Shown: in pieces, positions 1 to 13,758 of the stretch
Position numbering within the stretch: position 1 is the stretch's first letter
Layout: each line of letters opens with the position of its first letter
From: Hypsibius dujardini
Lineage: Eukaryota > Tardigrada > Eutardigrada > Parachela > Hypsibiidae
Reading direction: 5' to 3'
Length of the DNA: 45,000 nucleotides
NCBI GenBank assembly: GCA_001579985.1
Contig: LRSR01008773.1
Coordinates: 1 to 45,000, forward strand
The notes under the pieces: generated by a model
What the model was told of the DNA's origin: nothing
What the model saw: only the letters and a program-made list of their open reading frames with translations
Databases searched by the model: none
Program-made: the position numbers and the translations under genes

Positions 1-2054
1 ATTGATGTGATTGATGAGTTTAATGCTGGCCTTCTCCTGCCAGCATTTGACTGATTCAATCTTTCTGTTTTCGCGGTCGTCATTTCTACTCCGTTTTAAA
101 TTTTATGAGAATTAATATTTTTCACATTCTCATTATTAAACGACAAAACAATCGATAATTAACGAACAGGAAGATTAGATCTTTTTAGATGAGCAACCGG
201 AATGGAAAATGGATTTTATTAACGAGGGAGTAGCCACGCCTTCTTTGCCCGCCCCCTCGGTCCGCCGGTGACAAAGTCAGAAAAAGAGCATGCCTAGGCT
301 TTTGGCAGGTCTTATCTCGGACGGATTACGCTGGGATCACATTCATCCGATCAAGAAGACAAACACACACCAGCCAGTCGATACGCCTGGCCCGTCTGCT
401 CGTTGGAATCTCGATTGGCGAGGACTTTTTTCGGGAGGACGCGTCATTCCCCTTGTACGTGATTCACTGATTGCTTATACGGATTTTTTTCATCCGTTTT
501 TGTGCCTTGCAATTGCGGAGGTGTTTTTTTTCGCCCAGGCTCTCGGATTTATATTTCGTATGATCAATCGACACAGCCGACTCGGCTTTTGGTGGATGAT
601 GGACTGATGATGATGATGGTTGGCGCGTAGAATAATATGCCGTGGGCATTTTGTCGCTGTCAGTGACTGATGATCGGGATTATGGACCATCAGCAATCCG
701 GCCACGTTTAATTGGAATATTCTACAATTTTTTTCCCAACCCTCTGCTGTTTGGTAAGTGGATAAGATGTGTCGGTAGTCCGTTGATTGATTGATGGCAG
801 TCCTGTGCCGTTCACAAGCTCCTTGGCCTGCTCGTTTGTCGGATTGATTGATTGATTGATTGTGTGGGTTGTCCGGGAATTACTTAATTGTATTATTATT
901 TAAATATTTTTTAAAAATATTTTGTATGACTCAAAAACGCGCTTTTGATTGTAAATAAATGTATTATTATTTTATTGAAAGTCACAAAATAGCAATCGTT
1001 GTTTAAAATCGTATTTTTGTTTAAAACCACTAAAAATCACTATATATTAGCAAATTTTATTTTAAGTTTTGTTTTAAATGCTGGAAATGTGGATTTTTAT
1101 TTGAGTAAAATAAGTTTCTCCTTCAGATAAACTTTAGCAATGAATTTAAGATTTTTGCTAGTAATATTTTATTCGAATTCAAATACGCTGTTTAACCTTG
1201 ATATCCGTTGAAGAATGAGTTCGATAGATTGATTCATAACTTGGCTCGCTGTTGGAGAAGTTTCGCGTGTTAGAAGTCTGTATACTCGTGAGTCTTACCG
1301 GCTTCAAAATTGTTTTCCAATTTTGTTTCATCGCAATCCCTTATTGGATCAATTTTGGAAGAAATGCGAGTCATTCTGTGTGTGTGGATGAAATACCGGT
1401 ATTCTGTCAAGTGCTAATACTCTCGAGCGCTCCGGGATGCGGACTGCGGAACGGATACGGCGGACGGATACGGACAAGACGCCGTCAAACCACCATCCGA
1501 TCCCATCCACACAGAGAGCGAGGCTACTCTCTTGCTGGCCGAGTCGACCGCTTTGTGCGCCGTGTTTTTATTGTTTCATTCAGGAAGCTAATCACAAAGT
1601 GATTTACCGCAATTATCGCGCGGCGCGGCACGACCGCTCCTCTGCTTCAGCCGACGTCGAAAGAAGAAGCTCAACCCGTACACCAAGCACCACTCCACAA
1701 GTCCACAACTCGGCGAACGCGACAGCAGTGACACTCGTTAACCCGCCCGCCCGATAACGGGAGAGATGGAGGGCGACTTCGCGCGTGCCGCCCGTTTTCA
1801 CGACCATCTCAAGCGTACACACACACACACACCCCGCGCACACAACTCCCAGCCGGGTTCGCTGTGATAACGTCGCGGTTTCTCATATCGCAACTACCGC
1901 GACAGCACGAGGAATCCGGATCTGCTCTCTTGGACACCTTTTTTGCTTAAAGCTAGATAGTCAGTAGCAACTCCCATATATTCACATAGTTGAACTCAAT
2001 GCATCTATTAAAATACCCTTTCCTGGGCATGTTTCATCCAGCATTCAATTTAGA

Positions 2055-2215
2055 AAGGATTGGCATCAGCCAAATATTTTTCATGAGTGTCTGGGGCGGA
2101 GCTATGGGCCAATCTTCAAAAACTATCCTCACAATCCCAGTGCTCTTGGAAAAGTACCCATGCATAGCTCCGCCCATTGATCCCTGGACAATATTTCGCT
2201 GATGCTAATCGATAA
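2055..2215. repeat. Imperfect fold-back (inverted repeat), MITE-like
   Basis: Two arms are reverse complements. The left arm has GCATCAGCCAAATATT (2063-2078) and GGGCGGAGCTATG (2094-2106). The right arm has CATAGCTCCGCCC (2163-2175) and AATATTTCGCTGATGC (2190-2205). The outer pair matches at 15 of 16 positions and the inner pair is perfect. The roughly 55-nt centre is unpaired. This is the architecture of a small non-autonomous DNA element or a structured repeat. No target-site duplication was identified, so the ends are approximate. Confidence 0.6.
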
Positions 2216-4389
2216 CACATTGAATTCTGAACGGGAAAGTGTCAAGTGTTAATTTCTATTTCGAATGCACTGTACGCTGAGTTCGGCTAAACGGGAATTG
2301 TTACTGACTAGGTTTAAGCCGAAAAAGGGGTCACAAGGAATTGGCCGGACTCCTTGTACACAATATACCCGAACTGTATACGCTACAGCCGCCTGCGCGG
2401 ATCCATCACCCCCCTATTCATCCCCGCCGGGGCCTTTGCCATAAAAGCGCGCGCTCGCACACAGGCCCAGACGCTCGGAGTCTTTGTCTGTTTCTCCGTG
2501 ATGTGATGTGCGTGTGTGCGGATGCAGACGTGTGGATAACTGGCGCGGACCTCCTCAATGCCGACGACGACCCGCGGCAGTGAACCAGCACACATCCACA
2601 CAAACGCACCCGTACATACCCACACAGACACTCGGGAGTGGTTTTCCCGGCTGCTTCCGGAAGCGGGAGTCGCTCTCCGGCCTTCTCTTCTTCCTCCTGA
2701 CTTGTGTGTCTGCGCGCGAACGAAAGACATGTTGTCACTCAAAAAACCCGTCATCATCTCCAAGCATATAGAAACACGCGAGCAGCGGCAACATCTCTCC
2801 TACCGGAGGTGTCTCGGTCACGCAATCCTCGCACCACACACACACCGACCGACCGGCAAAGAGTGAGGTCTCTCTTCCAGCACACTCTCATCCCGTGAGC
2901 TTCGTCCCTGTTCGACATCTGCCGGGGTGTGGTGTGGTGCGTGTCTTACATCCATCCGCAATCCACGCGGGGCACGGGAAAGAGTCTCCCATTAGCACAC
3001 CTCTTCTCGCACCGCACACCACGCGGCTGGGTTCCGGTAATGCCCCTGCTTACAGCTGCTGCTGGGACGACTCAAGAAGTATTCATACTATCTGCATTTC
3101 AGTACGTAGTACTACAGTATTCGGATTAGCGAAGGAACGCGCGAGCATGCGAGCAAGCGCCAAAGCAAACGGAACTCACTCACACTGTCGCGCTGTTGTC
3201 CTTTTTACCCGTCTCCTACTACAGAGTCAGCGTTTTTACGGCCCCCCCCCCCGCCAGCGCGTTCTCGTCGTCTGCCTTGTGGGACCTCGCCAAGTTGAAT
3301 GTCAACAGAGAGACATCATCATCATCATCGCTGGTCCGTCGGTCCGTCCTCGTTGTGTGTGTTCGCCGGCAGACGGCAAGTGTCTGTGTGTGTCTGTGCG
3401 TGTGTACTTTAGGTGCTGTAACTTCGCTCGGGAAGTTATCGCAGGGCCTGGTGCTGCTCTGGGTCCTCCGCGGCGACGGCGACGGCCAACCGCTGCTACA
3501 CGACGAGGAAACTGTACGAGGGTGTACAGCGCACCGTGTACACAACACAGTACACACACACACATACTCGAAAGTCACAATTGGAAAATGTGCTAAATTA
3601 TTAGGCACTACTACACATCCACACACAGACACACACAGACACACACAGCCGACGACGACTCTGCGGGGATGATTAAACATTCCATCTTCCCCATCATCAT
3701 CATGCATGTGCAAGGTTTCAGCTGAGCTGTTGCCCCTGCTTGCTGCTGTGTTTTCTCCTACCGATTTACAGCACATGAAGAGTGCGTGTGTTTTTCTCTC
3801 CCACACTGGCCCCGTTTATTTATTATATTACCGGTACGCACGCGCGCGTTATTTCGTCTACCCTGAATGAAGCGGTAGCATTTTTATTTCCCCACGTTTG
3901 TGCGTGTATTTGAGGTGTGTCGGACCACCGTCGGTCATGTATCTCTTATCGGCGGAACACGACCACCCTCAGGCCAAATTTACGGCATATTCGGTAGCGA
4001 TTTCAGGTGCTTTCTCCGTCTGTGGGCTGTTGCTATTAATATTATTGTCGGAATTTTCTCTGAGGCTTTTTTTGTCTTCTCGCGATACATTCTTAAGAGA
4101 ATGATCTCGTTGATGCGTAATATTATTTTTCCGCAATTTCCATGGGCTTAGAATCGCGGGAAAACGGTTAGATTGTGAGCGAAGAAGTGCAAGTGAACCC
4201 GCGGCGACCGCATTTTTGTTCTCTCCGGGATTTAACACGAACAGGCAAGGACGCCCGATCTATCATCCACCATCCGTCAACTTGAGCGGTCCTCTTTTTC
4301 GTGCTGTGTTTTGTGTGTGAATTTGATATATATATACATATATACGGCAAGTGATTTACGGCTCAATTAATTGAGGGGATGCGACTTTA

Positions 4390-4475
4390 TTGTGTGTGTC
4401 TGTGTGTGTGTCTGTGTGTGTGTCTGTGTGTGTGTCTGCGTGTGCCTGTCTGTCTGTTTGTGTGTGTGTATGTGT
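4390..4475. repeat. TG / TGTGTC microsatellite
   Basis: Nearly uninterrupted TG dinucleotides with interspersed C (TGTGTGTC units), grading into TCTG near 4450. It lies in the presumed leader intron or promoter region of the PLC-beta gene. Confidence 0.8.
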
Positions 4476-4747
4476 ACACTCCTATTTGAGAGGGTTCTCT
4501 GGGTCTATTAAAGGCGGATTTTAAATCGATCGATTTAAAATACACGCACTAGGAGAATGGTTATACGTTTGAGTGAATACCCGCAACTGGTGATCTTTTT
4601 GGAAGGAAGCACTGCTATTTTTCCGGACTGTTCAGAATATACTTGCATGTTTGAAAAATCAGTTTTGTCTTGTCTAAATTGTGAGAAACGTCTTCGAAGG
4701 AAATCGATGGAATTGCGTGGTAATTTCTTTCCGGTTGTTGTCGTTGC

Positions 4748-4791
4748 AGGGTCGCCGGGTAGGTGGCGGATGTGATAGTTGAAACGCCAGG
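4748..4791 (+). other. Splice acceptor and 5' UTR of PLC-beta coding exon 1
   Basis: A pyrimidine-rich tract ending TTGTCGTTGCAG puts a 3' splice site at 4749, followed by 42 nt of untranslated leader before the ATG at 4792. In-frame stops lie just upstream of the ATG, which supports this start. It implies at least one upstream non-coding exon that I could not locate. Confidence 0.55.
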
Positions 4792-6583
4792 ATGCCGCTG
4801 CCGGCTGTGACGGTCCACGAGAAGCGTTTCCATCAGGAGCTGCAGTTGTCGCAGTCGCCGACCGTTTCTGGCTGCAAGGCCATCAAATGGGAGGAAGGGA
4901 CGTCGTATGTGGCCTCGGTGACAATTGGTAAGTTGCTGATCTCACCCATGGACTATTGTTGTTGACCCATGGACTATTGTTGTTGAAGTGTATTTAAAAG
5001 GTATTTTCAATGACGCAAATAGCGCTTTTCATTTTAAGTCATTTTAAATATCATCGGATTTTATTTTATTGAACGTCACAAAAATAGCAATCGATATTTA
5101 TTTAAAGGTGTATTTTTATTTATTTATTTATATTTATTTATTAAATTTTAGGATATTTTCATTAACATTTTATTTTGAATGCCGAAAATGTGGCTTTCTT
5201 TTAAGTGAAATATCGTTTCTTATATAAATATATATTAATATGAACTTTGGCTGTGGAATGAAATTTATTTAATTTTCTATTGAAATTGAAATACGTCATT
5301 TGAGTGGCGCTATCTCGGACGGACTGATGGATGAGGCCTGGTCGTCTTCCTGCTAGCCGGCAGCGGATTTTCGAGAGCACTCGTGTTGCGTCTCCTTTGA
5401 TTAAAGTTGAAAATTGATTTGATTAAGCGTAATTAAATTATTATAGGGCTATTTTTAACGCGGAGTTATTCTATCCCTTCGCTCCTTGAAGTGTGCGTTT
5501 TTTCTGGTTGAGGGTAAGTACCACCCACAGCCGGTGATGCATGTATGCACTGACCTTTACTGTGTGAATGGATCTTTCTGTGGAATGTTGATTCGTCGTC
5601 TTTCCTCGTGGGCGAAACCCTTTTTTGAGTGGATGGTGGACCGCTTTTTGATGCACCGCTAAATTTCTTGCGTTGAATATAAATGCAGACATTTCGAATT
5701 TTGCCGATTATTGATTCAAACAAAATTTATTAAAACTCAGACTCTTTAAATGTAGATCGGAATTTTTTGCAATGTAGATTCGTTGTTTTTTGTTTGTTCG
5801 AAAAAGTTTACCCGGCCGTTATGGTTTCTGACGCTGCTTTCCTTTCGGGTATATCTTCGCAGGTGTTGATCCGAACTGCCTTTTCTTCTACTGGACCGAC
5901 CAGCACCGGAAGTCGGAATGCCTTGACCTAGCCGTCGTGCGTGATACCCGGACCGGGGATAAGAAAGCACACACTCCACGGGATAAGACACTTTCCCAGG
6001 TGTGTGTGTGTATGCAAATTTTAATTAAGAGCGCTCGGAATAATCTCCCCACATCCTTCGATTACTAACCACCCTACCCCCACCCCCACCCCCGTGCCCT
6101 GGTTCTGGAATGGCCTTTTGCTAGTGCGAATATTATCACGAGACGGCGAATTTAATATCCCGGGTTTATGAGGCCTGTCCGCGTGTTGATTGCAGCTTTG
6201 CCTTATCGGCGAGGAGCCGACACCGGAGCGATGCATGACCATTGTCTGCGGCAACAGCTACGTCGACCTGCGGTTTATCAGTTTTATTTTCACCAAACGA
6301 TCGGACGCGCAGTTCTGGACCAATGAGCTGTTCCAGCTGGCGTACAACTACAAGACGCAAAACATCAGCCTGGAACGGACCCTGTTGAAGACCTACACCA
6401 AGCTCAAGATCACTTCCGCGTCGGAAGTGCGAATCACGGTCAAGGATATCATTCAGTATTTTTACACCGATAAAGATGATCGGAGACGCTGCGAACGAAC
6501 TTTGGAATCGCATAAAAATGAGTTCGTACTGCTCTCTTTGTCTCTGCGTCTGTAACTTTGTCCGTTTGTTTGTACGTCCGTTC

Positions 6584-6620
<37 letters not shown>

Positions 6621-8985
6621 GCGACCTGCGTGCTTGTTTGTGTGTCTGTCTGTGTGTACGTATGTATGTCGGTATGTCTGTCTGCCTCCCTGTCCGTCAG
6701 GCAGTCTGTCTGTGTGTCTATTTGCCTTTCTCTTTGTCTCCCTGCCTGCCTGCCTGCCTGCCTGCCTGATTGTCTCTCACTATGCCCGCCTGTCTTTTTA
6801 GTTGTATGACGGTTTGTTTGTTTGTTTGTTTGATTGGCTCTAGATCTGTTATATATTTGTACCTACTTGACGTCAGTTTGCTCATATGCCTGCCTGTTTT
6901 TGTTTGCCTGCCTATCTTTTCACCAAGTTCTTCATCGCGCTTGAGCTTGTCTGGCTGCATTGTTCATTTGTTTGTCGATCTTTTTGCGCCACATCCAGCA
7001 ACCGTCCTGCCTAAATTTCTTTCTTTCCCTTCTTTTTTAGTCCCATCCTGCTGGAGAAGTTTCAGTTCAAGGACTTCCTCCGGCTCTACTCCCAAATCGT
7101 CCCGCGGCCGGATTTGGAGTCGATATTCATATCGCTGACCGGCTCAAAGAGTGTCAAGTTCCTCACAGCCGAGCAGATGCGCGATTTCTTGAATCGCACG
7201 CAGCGCGATCCCCGGCTTAATGAAATTCTCCATCCCTACGCCACGACCGAGACGGCGCGTGTCCTGATTGACAAGTACGAGCCGCATGAGTCTTCCCGCT
7301 CGGAAGGTCGGCTCTCCCAGGTCCGTTGTGTTGGTCGGCGGAGCTCATTATTATCATCCCCCCCTGGTTTTTGTGGCGCGAAGCTGAGCTTTTGGGGCTA
7401 GATTTTAGTTAATATGCACCTCGCGTACACATATACTGCAAGTCTTCCGCTCCGTTTGATCCGCCATGTTGCTGCTGTGTATTTAGGATGGATTTATCCG
7501 ATTCCTCCTGTCCGACGCGAATTCGGTGGTCTCGCCCAGCTGTTTCACGCTCCATCAGGATATGTCGCACCCACTCTCCCATTACTTCATCAAGTATGTG
7601 TATACTGTAGTGTGGTACATGGTTGTCTAAGAGAACAGAATCAAGCTGTTTGTGTGTTGTGGATTACGTACCAACTGTTGACAGTAGTTTTGTGTGGCAT
7701 TACACCACCACGGCCCAAATCACCATCGCTGTTTGTGTGGCTCTCTCGCTCACGAGGAAAGATCCGGTTTCTGTGTGTGTATGTGGTTGTAATGTAACGG
7801 ATAGTCTGGGGTTGGAGCGCTTTTTGAGTGTCGGATTCACGTCAAGCGTCGTTCTCCCCGACATGTGGAGCGACCGTGATAGATCAGGAAGATGTCTGAC
7901 GATTGTTTCTTTACCAGTCAATCGGAGGAACTGTCTGTGTTTTTTACTTACATATTAATCAGCAGACAACCCCTTTGGGGTTTGTCAAGTCTGGAGCAGG
8001 TTTCAATGTTTAGGTTTTTTGGTGGCATATCTACCTGTGTTGTCACAAAGTTGCGCTTTGTATGTGTCTTTTTGTTTGTTTGCGTGTCTGATTGTCTATT
8101 TTCCTGTCTATCTGTCTGTCTGTCTGTCTGTCAGTCTGTGCCTGTCTTCCTTTTTATCTATTTATGTGTCTGTCAACCTGCCTCTGTTTGTCGTCTGTCT
8201 CTCTGTCTGTCTCTCTGTCTGTCTGTCTGTCTGTGTCTGTCTGTCTATCTGTCTGTCTGTGTCTGTTTGTCTATCTGTCTGTCTGTGTTTGTGGTTGTGT
8301 GTCTCTGTTTGTCTGTCTGTCTGTTTGACTATTTAGTTTTTTTTGCCTCTGTCTGAATATCTACGTCACCACGTAGATATTTTAGCCAAAAAAGTTTAAC
8401 ACAGTTCTATTTAGATTGTTTCGGTAAATTTGAAACATGAAAGATATTGAGGCACTTCCGAGAGTTTGGCACTGGCTTTGTAGGCTTTCCGCACTGCGCC
8501 CAAAAAATATATTTAGCTACGCGAAGTTCGGCACGGATGATTGAGCAAAACAGCGTAGCAATTGTTGTAGGTGGAATATTTTCCTGATGGAAAGTTTTCT
8601 TTTCACTTGAGATGTTTTCATAGGGGGTGCTGTGTTGTGTGTCGAGTCCTTGAACCCTCAAAAGGCCCAGATGGCTTTCAATTTTTTTTTGTATTTTTCC
8701 AGTTCGTCGCATAACACTTACCTGCTGGGAGCGCAAATCAAAGGGAAAAGCTCTTCGGAAATGTACCGGCAGGTAATTATCGGGAATCTCGCGGTTGCAC
8801 GGGAAGTGCCGTCGGCTTTTTGAGATACGCGTACAGCGGGTGGGACCCATTGACACTATCCCGTATTGCTTTGAAATTGTGTTGCAAATGAAAACTAGTC
8901 CTGATTTTGCTTTTAAATTGGACGACAGACAGACAGACATACAGACATGACAGACAGACAGACATACAGACATACAGACAGACAT

Positions 8986-9018
<33 letters not shown>

Positions 9019-11670
9019 GACAGCCAGAGAAATAGACATACATTCATACGGGCTGCTGACAGTAAAAATATAATTGACATATTACTGTTTGCTCTTATTT
9101 TAACTTCGCTCAGATTGTGTTCTGAAATTCAGCTAATTAGAAATATAAATCACTGTACAGTTGTTAAATTATTTGTTAACTTTTACAATTCAGTTCGCTT
9201 AATTATGTTCCGATTACCCGGATACTCCAGCCTGGTACATGTATTGCGATGTCTAACCGGGTCATTAGACTCTGTATAGGGATATAATCGATGACGTACG
9301 AAGCCGCCTTGAATGTCGGAATCCATTTCGAACAGATAGCACTGCCGCACGCGAGCGGAAAATTTATCCTATTCTTTCTATCAAAGCAAATTGGATTTTC
9401 CCTTTTCAGGCATTGTTGACGGGATGTCGGTGCGTTGAACTGGGTAAGCCACTGTGTCTGTCTGGCTTTCTCTCTCTGTCGTTGGGGCAGCCACCCAGTC
9501 ATCCCTCTCCGCGTCAACAATTTCCCTTTTTAATGTCATTTGTGTCTCACTCTTCCCCCGATTTTTTTTCTAGATTGCTGGCCCGAAGAAGACGGCAAAG
9601 ACATTCTCATCACGCATGGCCGCACCTTCACGGAGCCCATCGCGATCAAGGACGCTCTGGAAGCAATATGTAGGCAGTTGAACTAACCGGCCTTTTTTTA
9701 CACTTTCAATGGCTTTTGCTGTTTTACCGTCTGTCTTTTCTCCATTTGTCTGCGTAGATGTCTGTGAGTCTGTTTTTATGTCTGTCTGTCTGTCTGTCTG
9801 GCTCTCTGTCTGTCTGTCTGTCTGTCTGGCTCTCTGTCTGTCTGGCTCTCTGTGTCCTGTTCTATCTGTCAGTCTGTCTGCCTCACTGTCTGCCTGTCTG
9901 TAAGTTCATTTGTGTGCACTACATCGAGAAAGAGAGAAATAAACTCGTTTATTTGCAGCTGACTATGCCTTCAAGACATCCGATTACCCCCTGATCCTGT
10001 CCCTGGAAAATCGCTGCCCCGCCAAGTTGCAGGACAAACTCGGCCGCTACCTCAAGCGATACTTCGGACCAGCCCTCTTGGACCAAGCCCTCCCTTCACA
10101 TCCCCTGGAAACGGGAGTCGCTCTCCCCTCCCCGGAGACGCTAAAAAATTGCGTCTTGGTGAAGAATAAGAAGCGCGCCCCGACGGTTGGCGCGAGCCCG
10201 CTCAGCGGTCCCAACCACCAGATTGATCCCACGGGAGAGGGCATACCGGAAGACGCGCTGGCTAACGACAACTCCGACACGGACGACGAGTCCGATGACA
10301 CGTATCCCGTGGAAGCCGGCGGTTTGGCGGTGAGCCAAGAGGCCACGGCGGCCGCCAAGCAGACCGGCCGTCCGCCCGTCGTGCAGATGGTAGAGACGGA
10401 GCTGTCGCGGCTGGTGAACTACGTCCAGCCGACCCGCTTCGACTCCTTCGAGGCAGCCAAGAAGCGCGATCGAGCGTATGAATGCGTGAGCTTGGTGGAG
10501 GACCATGCCAACGTCTACCTAAAGAAGGATCCGGTGCATTTCATCGATTTCAATAAGCGCCAGATGACGCGAGTCTATCCCAATGCCACGCGTGTGAAGA
10601 GCACAAATTTCTTGCCCTTTTTCTTCTGGAGCGCCGGATGCCAGATGGTGGCGCTCAACGTCCAAACTGCCGATTTGGGTACGACGCGGGCTATGTAGTG
10701 TGCAGCTTGATTGGATGTGGACTTGAGTATTCTGGTCATGCACACAAGGTGGCCCAGGGAATTGACAGGCAGTCGTTACGAATGCAGATTTCCAATCCAT
10801 TTTCATGTGCACTTAATTTCAGTTGCTGATCCCATTCGGGGGAAAGTCTGACTACCGGTTGCTGTCTTTTGGATTGTCTCTCCACTCTGTGTCTGTCTAT
10901 GTGTCTATGTGTCTATGTGTGTATGTGTCTGTCTAGTTTTATCGAATGTCTGTCTGTTTGTCTGTCGGTCTGTCTGTGTAGTTCTATCGAATGTTTGTCT
11001 GCCTGCCTGCTTGTCTTTCTAAATAACAGTCTGTTTGTTTTTCACTTGTTTGTTTTGTCGGTTTATTTGTGATGGAGTAAATCAGTTTGAGATGCTCTTT
11101 CCCTTGGTCTTTGGAAAGTGTCAGAAGATTAAAAAGTTGTTTTTCTGTTCTGCTTAAGCAGTCAAATGCCATATAATAACATTTTCCCGTTCTCTTTTCC
11201 AGGAATGCAACTGAATACGGGCGTGTTTGAGATAAATGGCCGCTCCGGTTACCTGACTAAGCCGGAACTGATGCGGCAGAAGAATCGAACGTTGGATCCC
11301 TTTACAGAGTCCAACCTGGACGGAGTCGTGCCTGCATCAATTTCGATCCGCATTATTACCGGTACGTAATACCGGGGGTGTCTTTCAAAAATGGCCACCT
11401 GGGGAATCGGATCGCGGATTGAATACAGGGTTGTGTTTTTACAGGGCTCATGCTCAGCCTCAAACGCATTAGTACTTTTGTGGAGGTGGATATCTATGGC
11501 ATTTTTGCGGATATAAACAAAAAGAATCACCGCACCCGTGCCTGCCAGAATAATGGGCAGAATCCACAATACGACCAGACAAATCAGCCTTTCACCTTCC
11601 GCGTGATGTTGCCGTACGTCCCTTTGTGATTTACTTTATTCGATATTCTCTGTATCTCCTCGTTTCTTTA

Positions 11671-11713
<43 letters not shown>

Positions 11714-13703
11714 GCTGTCTGTCTATCTCTCTGTCTGTCTGTCTGCCTGCCTGTCTGCCTGTTTGTCTGTCTGTCTGTCTGTCGTTCTGTTTGTCCGTCT
11801 GTCTTTTTTTGGATGTCTGTCTGCTTTCCGGCCGGCCTGACTGCCTGTCTTTTGGGATGTCTGTCTGTCTGTCCGTCCGTTCGTCCGTCTGTTTCTTTGT
11901 TCATCTGTTTGCTTGTCTGTATGGCTGGCTGACTGGCTGTCTGTCTCTATCTATCTATCTGCAAACTTATTTACCCCAATTGTCCTCATATTTCATGTAT
12001 TGAGTCATTGAATGTTTTCCGTTTAGTGAAATGGCTTACCTGAGAATATCCGTCCGCGAAGAGCGGACTTCCCGCCTGATCGGTCACTGTCTCCTTCCCG
12101 TCAGCCAATTTCGTCCCGGATACCGCCACGTCGTCCTGCGTAACGAGATTGGGCAAACTTTGCCAGCAACCGTCTTCATCTTCACCGACGTCAAAGACTA
12201 TGTGCCCAACTACCAGATTGACCTGGCCAACGCACTGGAAAATCCCATTCGCCACCAGAATGAGCATGACAGAAAGGAGAAAATGGACCAACTGATTAAC
12301 CTGACCAACGACCTGGAAGATCAGGACCCGGAAGTGATCGAACAAGGTGCGTCACGGTGAAACTGTTCTACATTTTTTCATCCCATGTCCCCACGTATCC
12401 CTTTTTTATTTTTTATTTTAAAGAAAACATTCTAATCAACTACAATCAGAAGAAAGTCAATTTGGAAGCGTAGTTTTTAACGTTGTGTCGACAAAAATTG
12501 CTGACGACTGACTTTTAAGTTTTTTTTTTCGGATTGCGATTTATTCACGTGTGAAATATGAATTCACAAATCGATTTATTTATCTGTGGAAAATGACACA
12601 TTCACAAATGTGTTTTCGATATATCTAAAATGTTGTTCATTTTTGTAACATTTATTAACTTCTATATTTTAGCAATGGCCCCGAAAGATCCCCTGCCGGG
12701 CAACGGAGCTCCACCGCAGCTGGCACTCAGCAACGGCGAGATGAACGGTAACGGCGGCAACCATTCGGAATTGACGCCGTCGGTGCGCAACGACACTCCC
12801 GAGAAGATTGTCCACCCCCTGAGCGCTTGCCTAGTCGTCGACCGAGCACATCGTGAGTCCACCTCCACCGCCACCCCGTCCGGCACGCCGTACATCGGCA
12901 AACCCCGCTCCGGCTCCGGCAACCTCACCACCCAAGTCCAACCGGAGAACCCCGACGACCTCGCCGCGCACCAACGCCTGCAGGCCGTCCACGCGCCCGT
13001 TGTGGAAGAACTCAAGCGCCAGACCAAAGCCATCCAAAAGACCTGCTCGCACCAGGACAAGGATCTCCAAAAACTGCGCTCAAAGTACGAGAAGAACATT
13101 AAGCGACTGGAGATGTCCCACGCAAAGGAGCGGGAGCGGGTGATTTTGGTGCATGACAAGTCCCGGACCGAGCAGGAGAAACGCGGCGGTGGTCGCACAA
13201 CGGGCGGTGGGGACGCGGACGGAATGGTGAAGCTGCAGGAGGGTCAGTGGTGGGAGCTGCTGAAGCGGCAGGCCGAGGCGGCGACCGCTCTGCGGATGGA
13301 GTACTACCGGAAGGAGCTGGACCTCAACCTGACGTACCACGAGACGTTCTACCGGCAGTTGGAGGCGGAGCTGAATCTGCAGCAGCTGGTGATGAACGAG
13401 CAGCTGAAGAGTGTCAACACGTTCAACGTGGAGGAGATCAAGAAGAAGCTGAGCCAGCAGGCGTCGAAGGAGTTGGCGGAGCTGAAGACGCGGAAGGATT
13501 TGGATAAGTCGCAGCTGGAGCAGCGGAGGGACGATGTGACGCAGAAGAACATCCGACAGGGCGTGTCGATTGCGAAGAAATATGAGATTTTGTATGAGGA
13601 TCGGAGGAAGATTTTGACAGAGGTAGGAAGCTTGCTGTGGTACACAGACGTAAAGACCAACAAGAAGACAGGGACAGAAGAACAGACAGACAAACAGGCC
13701 GGC

Positions 13704-13758
<55 letters not shown>

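Larger units (their letters stand above)
1..4749. other. Non-coding 5' flank of the PLC-beta gene
   Basis: I find no supported coding exon here. Open frames exist but are low in complexity (CA-rich, Thr/His/Arg-rich) and show no family motif. The stretch holds GATT repeats near 841-862, an AT-rich block at about 885-1165, an imperfect fold-back at 2055-2215, CA-rich and CG-rich sequence from about 1800 to 3900, a C homopolymer near 3241-3251 and a TG/TGTGTC array at about 4390-4475. Because a splice acceptor at 4748-4749 precedes the first coding exon of the PLC-beta gene, some of this region should be promoter, leader exon and first intron of that gene. I could not place the leader exon. Confidence 0.6.
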